Assembly (NCBI GenBank): GCA_031374115.1
Contig: JANMNO010000017.1
Span: 1 to 9,789, forward strand
Length of the DNA: 9,789 nt
Origin: JAKFWF01 sp031374115
GTDB taxonomy: Bacteria > Pseudomonadota > Alphaproteobacteria > Rhizobiales > Hyphomicrobiaceae
Reading direction: 5' to 3'
This document shows, piece by piece, positions 1-6,135 of this stretch. The position numbers and the translations under genes were made by a program. The notes under the pieces are model-generated. The model was not told the DNA's origin, ran no database searches, and saw only the letters and a program-made list of their open reading frames with translations. Numbering within the stretch: the stretch's first letter is position 1; the number at the start of each line of letters is the position of its first letter.

Positions 1-13
1 CGGCGAAACAACT

Positions 14-631
14 GTGTTGGCGGGTGCTCCAGTGACCAGGCGATCGGCTCGATTTCATGCGGTTATTGCCGAGATCGATACGCTTAATGCGGGTGACCCT
101 CGACAGGAAATCTCCGGCGACACAGGCAGACCTCGCGAAACCGTCTATTCAGAGCGGATGACCGCATGTCTATCGCAGGTCTATCCGGACGCCTCCGAGG
201 AATTGAGCATCGCTGCGCGCGCCCAGCATATCTGCCGCTGGCAGATCCCAAGGAGCAACTATCCCGCGGGGCGCGACGGTTACAATTCCTGGCGGGCTGC
301 GTGTCGTGAACATCATGCTGCTCTGACGACAGCGATCATGCACCGACATGGTTACGCGGAGGCGCGAATTGCTCACGTCGCAAAGATCATCAAGAAGGAA
401 GAATTGAAGCGAGATCGCGAAAGCCAAGCCCTCGAAAACATCGCCGCCGCCGTTTTTGCTCAACATTATCTGGGCGCGTTTATCGAAGATCACAAAGACT
501 ACGATGAAGAAAAGCTCGTTGGAATTGTTCGCAAGACACTGCGCAAGATGGATGCAGTGGGTCATGCCGCGGTTGTCGCGATGCAATTGCCGCCGCACGT
601 GAAGCGCGTTATCGATATCGCTCTGAAATAG
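14..631 (+). CDS. DUF4202 family protein, possibly 5'-truncated by the window edge
   Basis: Function unknown. The 205-residue product matches the DUF4202 family pattern as I remember it. It has an N-terminal segment with Ile-Asp and Asn around residues 21-25 and a YSERM motif at 45-49. An ARAQHICRWQIPRSNYP block lies at 68-84, then GY-x-x-WR at 89-94 and His100/His101. A conserved charged helix with QALEN follows at 138-142, and the C-terminus is Lys-rich. The repeated His, Glu and Asp residues in predicted helices suggest a helical, perhaps metal-binding fold, but that is inference. The start used is GTG at 14. The frame stays open to base 2 with no clear ribosome binding site in view, so the true start may lie outside the window. 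The length fits a nearly complete family member. The gene is lower in GC than asd or kdsA. It converges on the hydrolase gene at 807-1493. Confidence 0.8.
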   Translation: MLAGAPVTRRSARFHAVIAEIDTLNAGDPRQEISGDTGRPRETVYSERMTACLSQVYPDASEELSIAARAQHICRWQIPRSNYPAGRDGYNSWRAACREHHAALTTAIMHRHGYAEARIAHVAKIIKKEELKRDRESQALENIAAAVFAQHYLGAFIEDHKDYDEEKLVGIVRKTLRKMDAVGHAAVVAMQLPPHVKRVIDIALK

Positions 632-806
632 TGCATTGCAAGCGACCGGCCGATGCCGATCACCTTTGTCAGGGCCGGAGCGTTATCGAGAATAATCTAG
701 CTGGCCTCGCGTGAGCTGGCTCCCCCGGCATCGAGCCCGCAGCTGGTACTGTCGCTCCCGCTCAGCTCGTTGCGTAAGCAAGAAAGGGCAAGCGACGCTA
801 TCTGAT
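632..806. other. intergenic spacer between convergent genes
   Basis: A 175-base spacer separates the ends of two convergent genes. It holds one inverted repeat, CCGGCC at 646-651 and GGCCGG at 673-678, with a 21-base loop. No T-run follows on either strand, so a termination role is only possible. A short direct repeat of AGCTGGC occurs around 700-720. I see no RNA gene or convincing small ORF here. Confidence 0.4.
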
Positions 807-1493
807 CTAGATGACCACTACATCCAGATCGCCGACGCCGTCGACATGGCCTTTGAGGTGGTCGCCTTTGTGCACCGCGCCCACACCTGCTGGCGTGCCG
901 GTGAAGATCAAATCGCCGGCTTGGAGCTCCCACAAGCCCGAAAGATATTCGATCTGCGAGGCGACATCCCAAATCAGTTGCGAGAGGTCGCCGCTCTGCT
1001 TGCGCACGCCATTGAGGTCGAGCCAGATCGCGCCCTTCGCCGGGTGACCGATCTTCGAAGCCGGCTGGATCGCTGTGCATGGCGCGCTGTCGTCGAACGA
1101 CTTGCCGATCTCCCAGGGACGGCCGGTCTTTTTCGCTTCTGCCTGCAGATCGCGGCGGGTCATGTCGAGCGCGATCGCGTAGCCGTACACGTGGCTCAAT
1201 GCGTCCGCGGCTTTGATATTCTTGCCGCCCGATTTCAATGCGACTACCAGCTCGATCTCCCAGTGCACGTCCTTCGAACCAGCCGGGTACGGGAACTTGC
1301 CATCGGTGCGCAGTGAGTCTGGCGTCTTCATGAAGAAGAACGGTGCTTCCTTGTCCGGATCGTGACCCATCTCGCGGGTGTGCTCGGCGTAATTGCGGCC
1401 GACGCAATACAGCCGGCGGACCGGAAACATCGCCGATGAACCTGCAACAGGAAGTGCCGCTTGTACGGGCGGATCGATCACATAGGCCGTCAT
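807..1493 (-). CDS. fumarylacetoacetate hydrolase (FAH) family protein
   Basis: A 228-residue enzyme of the FAH superfamily, which hydrolyses or decarboxylates 2-oxo-acid and acylpyruvate-type substrates with a divalent metal in the cytoplasm. The family core is complete: YCVGRNYAEH at 29-38, metal ligands Glu79 and Glu81 in WEIEL and Asp110 in LDMTRRD, Lys131 and Asp134 in GKSFDD, and the C-terminal GTPAGVG loop near 199-205. Length and N-terminus fit the short fumarylpyruvate hydrolase-like subgroup. No gentisate-pathway gene is in view, so the substrate is unknown. The ATG start at 1491-1493 is preceded six bases upstream by GAGGAG (1500-1505). The gene follows asd on the same strand after 54 bases and could be co-transcribed with it. 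A GCGACC/GGTCGC inverted repeat at 1523-1542 lies between them, without a T-run. Confidence 0.93.
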   Translation of the reverse strand: MTAYVIDPPVQAALPVAGSSAMFPVRRLYCVGRNYAEHTREMGHDPDKEAPFFFMKTPDSLRTDGKFPYPAGSKDVHWEIELVVALKSGGKNIKAADALSHVYGYAIALDMTRRDLQAEAKKTGRPWEIGKSFDDSAPCTAIQPASKIGHPAKGAIWLDLNGVRKQSGDLSQLIWDVASQIEYLSGLWELQAGDLIFTGTPAGVGAVHKGDHLKGHVDGVGDLDVVVI

Positions 1494-1547
1494 AGTGCAC
1501 TCCTCACAAGCGCTAACGTCGAGCGACCCCTCGCGAGGTCGCAGCGA

Positions 1548-2588
1548 TCACGCGACCTTCTTCATCAGATTTCGGTTGATGATGGTCTCGGCGATCTGGA
1601 TCGTATTGAGCGCTGCACCCTTACGAAGGTTGTCTGAGACGACCCACAGGACGAGACCGTTCTCGACAGTCGCATCGGCGCGGATACGGCTGATGTAGGT
1701 CGCATCTTCACCCGCGCATTCCTGCGGCGTCATGTAGCCGCCATCCTCTTTCTTGTCGATGACGAGGCAGCCGGGCGCCTCGCGCAGTATCGAGCGGGCG
1801 AACTCGGCCGAGATCGGCTTCTCGAACTCGACGTTGATCGATTCCGAATGTCCGACGAACACCGGCACCCGCACGCACGTGGCGACAACCCTGATTTTCG
1901 GATCGAGGATCTTCTTGGTTTCCGCCATCATCTTCCACTCTTCCTTGGTGAAGCCGTCCTCCATGAAGACGTCGATGTGGGGAATGACGTTGAAGGCTAT
2001 TTCCTTGGTGAATTTCTTCGCCGAAACTTCCTGTCCAGGTACATACTTGCCCTTGGTCTGCGACCACAGCTCGTCCATCGCAGCCTTGCCCGCGCCGGAA
2101 ACAGACTGATAGGTCGACACGACGACGCGCTTGATCGTGGCCTCGTCGTGCAGCGGCTTCAACGCCACCACCATTTGCGCGGTCGAGCAGTTTGGGTTGG
2201 CGATGATATTCTTGCGGCTGTTTTTCTTCATGTACGCTTCGAGCACGTGCGCGTTGACCTCGGGCACGATGAGGGGGACGTCCATGTCGTAGCGCCACGC
2301 CGACGAGTTATCGATCACGATGGCGCCCATCGCACCGATCCTGGGAGCCCACTCCTTGGCCACCGCGCCGCCAGCCGACATGATGACGAAGTCCATCTTC
2401 GAGAAGTCGAAGTTCTCGATGTCTTCGCATTTCAAGGTCCGGTCGCCGAACGAAACTTCCTTGCCGACCGAGCGGCGCGAGGCAATGGCGTGCACTTCGC
2501 TGGCAGGAAATTTCCGCTCATCGAGGATCGATAGCATTTCATGGCCGACGTTCCCCGTGGCCCCGACAATTGCGACCTTGTGGCTCAT
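1548..2588 (-). CDS. asd: aspartate-semialdehyde dehydrogenase
   Basis: Catalyses the NADPH-dependent reductive dephosphorylation of aspartyl-4-phosphate to aspartate-4-semialdehyde, the branch point to lysine and diaminopimelate, threonine and methionine. The 346-residue length is normal for the family. The N-terminal Rossmann fold shows VGATGNVG at 8-15. The catalytic cysteine is Cys134 in NPNCST. SVSGAG at 162-167 and R-V-P-V with GHSES at 240-250 place Arg240 and the active-site base His247. The C-terminal NLRKGAALN segment is intact at 320-328. The ATG at 2586-2588 has GGAGAA five bases upstream. The gene lies 74 bases downstream of a small membrane-protein gene and 54 bases upstream of the FAH-family gene, all leftward. 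A weak own promoter may sit at 2639-2666. Nothing suggests inactivation. Confidence 0.97.
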   Translation of the reverse strand: MSHKVAIVGATGNVGHEMLSILDERKFPASEVHAIASRRSVGKEVSFGDRTLKCEDIENFDFSKMDFVIMSAGGAVAKEWAPRIGAMGAIVIDNSSAWRYDMDVPLIVPEVNAHVLEAYMKKNSRKNIIANPNCSTAQMVVALKPLHDEATIKRVVVSTYQSVSGAGKAAMDELWSQTKGKYVPGQEVSAKKFTKEIAFNVIPHIDVFMEDGFTKEEWKMMAETKKILDPKIRVVATCVRVPVFVGHSESINVEFEKPISAEFARSILREAPGCLVIDKKEDGGYMTPQECAGEDATYISRIRADATVENGLVLWVVSDNLRKGAALNTIQIAETIINRNLMKKVA

Positions 2589-2638
2589 AGCAGTTCTCCG
2601 ATTGACTGCGCGCCGATATGGGTCGCGAGCCCGGATGC

Positions 2639-2666
2639 GTCATAGCTGATTTGACGACGGAATCAA
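2639..2666 (-). promoter_or_regulatory. possible promoter for asd
   Basis: On the minus strand TTGATT (2661-2666) and TATGAC (2639-2644) are separated by 16 bases. Each matches four of six bases of the sigma-70 consensus. The start of transcription would fall about 45 bases before the asd start codon. The -35 box overlaps the stop region of the upstream small gene. This is pattern matching only. Confidence 0.25.
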
Positions 2667-2932
2667 CGGCCGTCGTCTCGGTCCACCAGCTTCGGTGGCG
2701 GCGTGGGCATTTCATTCACGTGTACCAGTTGCTGCGCCACGCCGTTTTCCATCATCGTGGTCGTGCCCCAATTGGCGATGAAAAAGGTTAAGCCGATCAA
2801 GACCGCGACTACGACGATCAAGTCGCCCAAAATCTGCGGTTTCTTAATTTGATGTTCCCGCCAGACGTAATCGTCAGCGGTTTCGTTGGCGGAATGTATG
2901 CCATCATTTTCTTCGGAAAAATGCGTTTTCAT
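2663..2932 (-). CDS. small single-pass membrane protein, unknown function
   Basis: An 89-residue protein with no family I recognise. The first half is acidic and polar with a short basic patch (REHQIKKPQ). A single hydrophobic helix follows at about residues 41-62 (LGDLIVVVAVLIGLTFFIAN). A polar, proline-containing tail then ends in basic and acidic residues. The topology suggests one inner-membrane anchor with tails on both sides. The start chosen is the ATG at 2930-2932, which has GGAGGG at ideal spacing. The longer open frame reaching 3091 has no such signal and would run through the spacer. It is 74 bases upstream of asd on the same strand, but a role in that pathway is not implied. Base composition is clearly more AT-rich than asd. 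Confidence 0.65.
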   Translation of the reverse strand: MKTHFSEENDGIHSANETADDYVWREHQIKKPQILGDLIVVVAVLIGLTFFIANWGTTTMMENGVAQQLVHVNEMPTPPPKLVDRDDGR

Positions 2933-2938
2933 CGCGAA

Positions 2939-2944
2939 CCCTCC
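2939..2944 (-). promoter_or_regulatory. ribosome binding site deciding the small membrane protein start
   Basis: GGAGGG on the minus strand, six bases before the ATG at 2930-2932. It selects the 89-residue product over the longer open frame. Confidence 0.7.
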
Positions 2945-3267
2945 GAGCTGGTTGGATCGTGAGGTGAATGTTGGTTGCGTATATGCGGCGACAGCGCAGG
3001 TGGATCTACTCTGCTCCAGGGCCGCGACCCTTATGGGCCAAATCATATGATCAATCAGTGCTAAAATGCACATCACAATCGGAGCCCTCACGGGCTAGTG
3101 ATTGGGGGCGCGCGAAAGAGTGACGCTCTGTCCGTCTCGGTCGTGGTAAATATTCTCTCAACAAGACGTCGACTTTTACTCCCTTTTAACCAAGATTACC
3201 GCATCCTCAATTGACGTTGGCGGCCATGTTGCTTGTCGCACCATGGCAAAGCCAACGGTGTCGAGTT
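2945..3267. other. AT-richer divergent spacer
   Basis: This stretch separates the leftward small membrane protein gene from the rightward small secreted protein gene and should hold both promoters. I see a perfect 10-base palindrome ATCATATGAT at 3042-3051 and AT-rich runs at 3140-3200. On the + strand a TTGACG hexamer at 3211-3216 could be a -35 box for the rightward gene, but its 17-base-spaced partner (TGTCGC) is poor. A single TTAAC half-site near 3186 is not a full CtrA site. No coding region or RNA gene is convincing here. Confidence 0.4.
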
Positions 3268-3273
3268 GAGGAG
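3268..3273 (+). promoter_or_regulatory. strong ribosome binding site of the small secreted protein
   Basis: GAGGAG seven bases before the ATG at 3281. It is the main reason to believe the small + strand ORF and to place its start there rather than at 3233. Confidence 0.6.
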
Positions 3274-3280
3274 TAAGTCG

Positions 3281-3502
3281 ATGATGAGTGAAGTCATGCG
3301 TCTCACCACCTTCTTTGCGACCCTTGCAGTAACGAGCTTGTTTGCAACCTCTATCGCGCTCGCCGCGGCCGGTGCGATGAATACCAGCGGTGTACCGCTG
3401 CTGTGCCGAACGTGCGAGCCGAACGCCACGGCGAAGATCAAACCGTCTGGTTCGCTCATGCACTCCCGGCGCGCGCCCGGGTTGTTTCACCGCCCCGCGT
3501 AA
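3281..3502 (+). CDS. small predicted secreted protein, unknown function
   Basis: A 73-residue ORF that I do not recognise. Residues 1-10 hold a short N-region with Arg7. Residues 9-31 form a typical signal-peptide hydrophobic core ending in small residues (ALAAAGA), with a likely signal peptidase I site near 29-32. The mature part, about 40 residues, is basic and contains a C-R-T-C pair at 42-45 and a His/Arg/Pro-rich end. The strong Shine-Dalgarno at 3268-3273 and the signal peptide support it. The tail overlaps the hairpin behind kdsA, and its stop codon lies in the hairpin loop. Another + frame from about 3403 also reads through, so a frameshift truncating a longer secreted protein cannot be excluded. 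It is transcribed towards kdsA. Confidence 0.5.
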   Translation: MMSEVMRLTTFFATLAVTSLFATSIALAAAGAMNTSGVPLLCRTCEPNATAKIKPSGSLMHSRRAPGLFHRPA

Positions 3503-3510
3503 GCGGAGCG
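3491..3510 (-). terminator. hairpin behind kdsA, possible terminator
   Basis: Eight-base stem with a four-base loop. On the minus strand CGCTCCGC and GCGGGGCG pair completely with one G-U wobble around TTAC. It begins seven bases after the kdsA stop. No T-run follows, so it may act as an RNA 3' end stabiliser or a factor-dependent terminator. On the + strand the same stem has one C-A mismatch and a GUAA (GNRA) loop. Confidence 0.45.
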
Positions 3511-3517
3511 TCCGGTC

Positions 3518-4384
3518 TCAAGTTCTGGGGCGATTTGATTGCTGTCCCTTCACCACGCCATCGATGGCGATCAATTCCGCCATCAAGGCTTCGAACTGAT
3601 GCAATGGCACCATGTTTGGGCCATCTGACGGTGCGCGGTCCGGGTTTTCGTGGGTCTCGATAAACACGCCTGCAACGCCCACTGCCACCGCCGCACGAGC
3701 GAGGACCGGCACAAATCGCCGGTCACCGCCCGACGAGGTTCCCTGGCCGCCGGGCTGCTGCACCGAGTGCGTGGCATCGAAGATCACCGGGCATCCGGTC
3801 TCGGCCATGATCGGCAGGGCACGCATATCGGTGACGAGCGTGTTATAGCCGAAGCTCGCCCCACGCTCGGTCAGGAGAACGCGGCTGTTGCCGCTCTCGA
3901 CCACCTTGGCGACAGCGTTCTTCATGTCCCAGGGTGCGAGAAACTGACCCTTCTTGATCTTGATCACTTTCCCGGTCTTGGCCGCTGCGATCAACAGATC
4001 GGTTTGTCTGCACAGAAACGCTGGGATCTGCAGCACATCGACCACCGGGGCTACCGCAGCACACTGGCCAATCTCGTGCACGTCGGTAACGATCGGTACG
4101 CCGAGGCTTTCGCGGATCTCGGCGAACACCGGGATCGCCGCTTCGAGCCCGATACCGCGTTGGCCTGCGATCGAAGTCCGGTTGGCCTTGTCGAAGGAGG
4201 TTTTGTAGACGAAGCCGATGCCGAGCCGGAGAGCGATTTCCTTCAGCGCCGTCGCCATTTCGAGCGCGTGCGCACGGCTCTCCATCTGGCATGGGCCAGC
4301 GAAAATCGCGATCGGCAAGTGGTTGCCGAATGCAACGCTGCCGATCGTGACGGTGGTGTCGGGCGTCATGGATGCTGATGTCAT
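3518..4384 (-). CDS. kdsA: 3-deoxy-8-phosphooctulonate (Kdo8P) synthase, metal-dependent class
   Basis: Condenses phosphoenolpyruvate with arabinose-5-phosphate to Kdo-8-phosphate, the cytoplasmic first committed step of Kdo synthesis for LPS. The 288 residues carry AGPCQMES (29-36), KTSFDKANRTS (61-71), DVHE (101-104), QIPAFLCRQTDL (119-130), KKGQFLAPW (144-152), ERGASFGY (173-180) and DATHSVQQPGG (203-213). Cys32 replaces the asparagine of the E. coli type. Cys32, His206, Glu243 and Asp254 sit at a constant offset of 21 from the Aquifex aeolicus metal ligands C11, H185, E222 and D233 as I remember them, so this is the metal-dependent class. Start is ATG 4382-4384, with a second ATG at 4367-4369. 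Neither has a clear Shine-Dalgarno. A perfect TATAAT lies upstream at 4420-4425. It is not next to pyrG or eno, its common partners. Confidence 0.96.
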   Translation of the reverse strand: MTSASMTPDTTVTIGSVAFGNHLPIAIFAGPCQMESRAHALEMATALKEIALRLGIGFVYKTSFDKANRTSIAGQRGIGLEAAIPVFAEIRESLGVPIVTDVHEIGQCAAVAPVVDVLQIPAFLCRQTDLLIAAAKTGKVIKIKKGQFLAPWDMKNAVAKVVESGNSRVLLTERGASFGYNTLVTDMRALPIMAETGCPVIFDATHSVQQPGGQGTSSGGDRRFVPVLARAAVAVGVAGVFIETHENPDRAPSDGPNMVPLHQFEALMAELIAIDGVVKGQQSNRPRT

Positions 4385-4398
4385 AGGGTTCTTATAGC

Positions 4399-4416
4399 CA
4401 ATACGACTCGCTAGAA
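4399..4416 (+). promoter_or_regulatory. T7-family phage promoter-like sequence
   Basis: Aligned to the T7 RNA polymerase consensus from -17 to -1, this + strand stretch matches 14 of 17 positions, including an unbroken AATACGACTC core. It deviates at -17, -6 and -2, and +1 is A. It would fire rightwards, antisense into the 3' end of the tail-fibre-like gene. No phage RNA polymerase gene is in view, so it is a relic or a coincidence. Confidence 0.15.
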
Positions 4417-4419
4417 CGA

Positions 4420-4425
4420 ATTATA
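4420..4425 (-). promoter_or_regulatory. likely -10 box of kdsA
   Basis: A perfect TATAAT on the minus strand, 35 bases before the first kdsA ATG, giving a leader of about 25-30 bases. No recognisable -35 hexamer lies 16-18 bases further upstream (CGCGGA-like), so the assignment rests on the -10 alone. Confidence 0.35.
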
Positions 4426-4503
4426 TCCACCTTCCGATCCGCTCCGCGACCACCTCGCGCCTCCCGGCCGGCTCCAAGTTTTCGTCTTCGGGGGGCGTTC
4501 CCC

Positions 4504-6135
4504 TCAATCCAAGCTGATCACCCAAACCTCGCCGCGCCCGCCCGCACCGCCTGCGCCCGACGCGCGTGTATTCGTCGAGCCGCCACCGCCGCCGCCGCCG
4601 CCGCCCGGAATGCCACCGGCACCGCCCGTGCCGCCGGCGATCGTTGCCGCCGCATCACCCGCTCCGCCGCCGCTGCCGCCCGAACCGGCACCGCGTTGCC
4701 ACGCCTTCGGGTTACCGGCGGTGCCCGATGTCAGCGCTGCGCCACCAGCCACCGAGTTGGCCTTGCGCGAGGCGCCGCCGATCCAGTAGCCATCAGCGCC
4801 GGCACCTCCGCCCGATGCAACGTTGGCCGTCGAAATCGAGCCGCCAGCGCCGCCGCCGCCGCCGGCGCGGCCGCAGGTCGAATACGCGCCTGGTGCACCC
4901 ACTCCAGATGTGGCCGATCCACCACCGTTACTGGTGCCGAACGAACCCACCCAGCCGACCCCACCAGCGCCGCCGGCAGCGCTTTGGCCGCCGGTGCCGG
5001 TCAATCCACCGGACGCGGAGAGCACTGTCAGAGCGCCGTCCTGGACTACACTCTCCGCGCCATTGCCACCAGCCGCACCGTTGGTCGAGTCGACCAGGAT
5101 CGCCGCACCGCCAGCACCGCCTGCGCCGACGTCGACCGAAAGCGTGGCTGGCAATTCGGCTGCGAGCAATTCTTCATCGACGATGCCAGCGCTCGATCCA
5201 CCACCCCCACCGCGTCTCTCGGTGGCCGCCGCGCCGCGTCGTCCGGACGAGCCGCCAGCGCCGCCGCCCATCAGGATAAACCGCACGCGCCGTGCCCATG
5301 CGGGCTTGGTCCACGTGCCATTGGCGGTGAATACGTCGATCTGGGTTTGGCCGCTACCGAATGGAAACGCTGCCGCGCCGGAGGTGCGATCGACGACCAT
5401 GGCTTCTTTCCAAGTGGTCCCGTCGGCGCTGACCTTGAGATGCATGTTGTCGTCGCCGCTCGTGCCCATCTCGACCCGGCCGGAGAACGCCGTCTGATAA
5501 AGCAATGAAGCCGTGTCCGACGCGGCGTTCTTGTTGATTTTCAGTTGATGGCCACTGCCTTCGTGGTTGAGGAGGGTCGCCGGCGCCGATACCGCGAGGC
5601 GATTAGTGGTGTCCGCCGTTGCATTGACGCCGACGAGCGGCGCCGGATTGACCGGCAGGCCCTGCCAGGACGCATCGTAATCCGTGGCAGATGCCTTGAC
5701 CAAGACTTCGCCGGCCACGCCACCAACTGGCACGCCAGGACCGGTGGCACCTGTGGCACCGGCCGGTCCAGTCGCACCTGTTGGCCCGGCACTGCCAGCG
5801 GCCGACCACGCAGACCCGTTATAGACGAGCAGGAGATCCTCGTCGGCAGCCCATGCAACCCAGCCCTCTCGCGGAGTGAAAAAGACCCACGCCCCGTCCT
5901 GGAACGCGGCAACCTTTCCCGTTTGACCGGCCCACGCCCCGCTCGGCGCGTTGGCGACGATATAGCGGTCGCCATCGTTCGGGGTGGCTGGTGCAGTGGC
6001 AGAATCGCGGTCTAGAACCGTTAATTGCACGATTGCATCGAGTGCCCGTACGGCTTCGTTATGGGTGACGTGTTTCTGGGCTTGCGCGGGCAGGATATAA
6101 GACAAAAGGAGGTTCGGGCTTTCGGTGGCGGACAT
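4504..6135 (-). CDS. phage/GTA tail-fibre-like protein: DUF2793, collagen-like stretch, glycine-rich domain
   Basis: A 543-residue modular protein. Residues about 8-110 are a DUF2793 domain: LPAQAQKHVTHNEAVRALDA near 15-34, GDRYIV at 55-60, GAWAGQ at 66-71 and a string of Trp and aromatic residues to 110. Residues 114-134 are a short Gly-X-Y collagen-like stretch, a common trimeric linker in fibres. Residues 135-265 form a mixed beta-like middle. Residues 267-543 begin with a VFTANGTWTKP motif and become a glycine-rich domain like those closing phage tail fibres. There is no signal peptide. DUF2793 proteins are tail or spike components in alphaproteobacterial phages and, as I recall, in the Rhodobacter gene transfer agent. 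Here no head, tail, lysis or integrase gene is adjacent. The ATG has only a weak GAGG upstream. A 4-bp GC hairpin follows the stop directly (4492-4503). Confidence 0.88.
   Translation of the reverse strand: MSATESPNLLLSYILPAQAQKHVTHNEAVRALDAIVQLTVLDRDSATAPATPNDGDRYIVANAPSGAWAGQTGKVAAFQDGAWVFFTPREGWVAWAADEDLLLVYNGSAWSAAGSAGPTGATGPAGATGATGPGVPVGGVAGEVLVKASATDYDASWQGLPVNPAPLVGVNATADTTNRLAVSAPATLLNHEGSGHQLKINKNAASDTASLLYQTAFSGRVEMGTSGDDNMHLKVSADGTTWKEAMVVDRTSGAAAFPFGSGQTQIDVFTANGTWTKPAWARRVRFILMGGGAGGSSGRRGAAATERRGGGGGSSAGIVDEELLAAELPATLSVDVGAGGAGGAAILVDSTNGAAGGNGAESVVQDGALTVLSASGGLTGTGGQSAAGGAGGVGWVGSFGTSNGGGSATSGVGAPGAYSTCGRAGGGGGAGGSISTANVASGGGAGADGYWIGGASRKANSVAGGAALTSGTAGNPKAWQRGAGSGGSGGGAGDAAATIAGGTGGAGGIPGGGGGGGGGSTNTRASGAGGAGGRGEVWVISLD
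4586..4603 (-). repeat. (CCG)6 triplet run encoding polyglycine
   Basis: Six uninterrupted CCG triplets on the + strand, read as glycine codons on the minus strand within the Gly-only stretch at residues 511-519 of the tail-fibre-like protein. Changes in number would lengthen or shorten the protein without a frameshift. Confidence 0.7.
4849..4863 (-). repeat. (GCC)5 triplet run encoding polyglycine
   Basis: Five perfect GCC triplets in the same gene, coding for the Gly stretch around residues 425-429. It is in frame like the run at 4586-4603. Confidence 0.65.
5734..5796 (-). repeat. collagen-like Gly-X-Y coding repeat
   Basis: Codes for residues 114-134 of the tail-fibre-like protein, with Gly at every third position and Pro, Ala and Thr between. 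About six triplets, enough for a short triple-helical linker or trimer-registration segment. Confidence 0.7.

Noticed and set aside
646..678. CCGGCC/GGCCGG inverted repeat as a bidirectional terminator
   Set aside because: Loop of 21 bases and no T-run on either side; kept only as a note in the spacer entry.
697..1500. 267-codon minus-strand frame over the FAH-family gene
   Set aside because: Arg/Ser-rich composition and exact overlap with a clear FAH enzyme in another frame; a shadow of GC-rich coding DNA.
1848..2534. 228-codon + strand frame antisense to asd
   Set aside because: No family features, rich in Arg and His, fully inside asd; a typical antisense shadow.
3186..3200. CtrA-type site near TTAACCAAGATTACC
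   Set aside because: Only the left half-site fits; the right half does not match TTAA at the required spacing.
3176..3490. Two minus-strand frames opposite the small secreted ORF
   Set aside because: No ribosome binding site or domain; the + strand frame has both a strong Shine-Dalgarno and a signal peptide.
3650..4378. 242-codon + strand frame antisense to kdsA
   Set aside because: Mirrors a well-supported kdsA, with no domain, start signal or plausible composition.
4566..5508. Several long Pro/Arg/Ala-rich + strand frames antisense to the fibre gene
   Set aside because: They arise because glycine codons (GGN) read as proline, alanine and arginine codons on the other strand, and stops are rare in such repeats.
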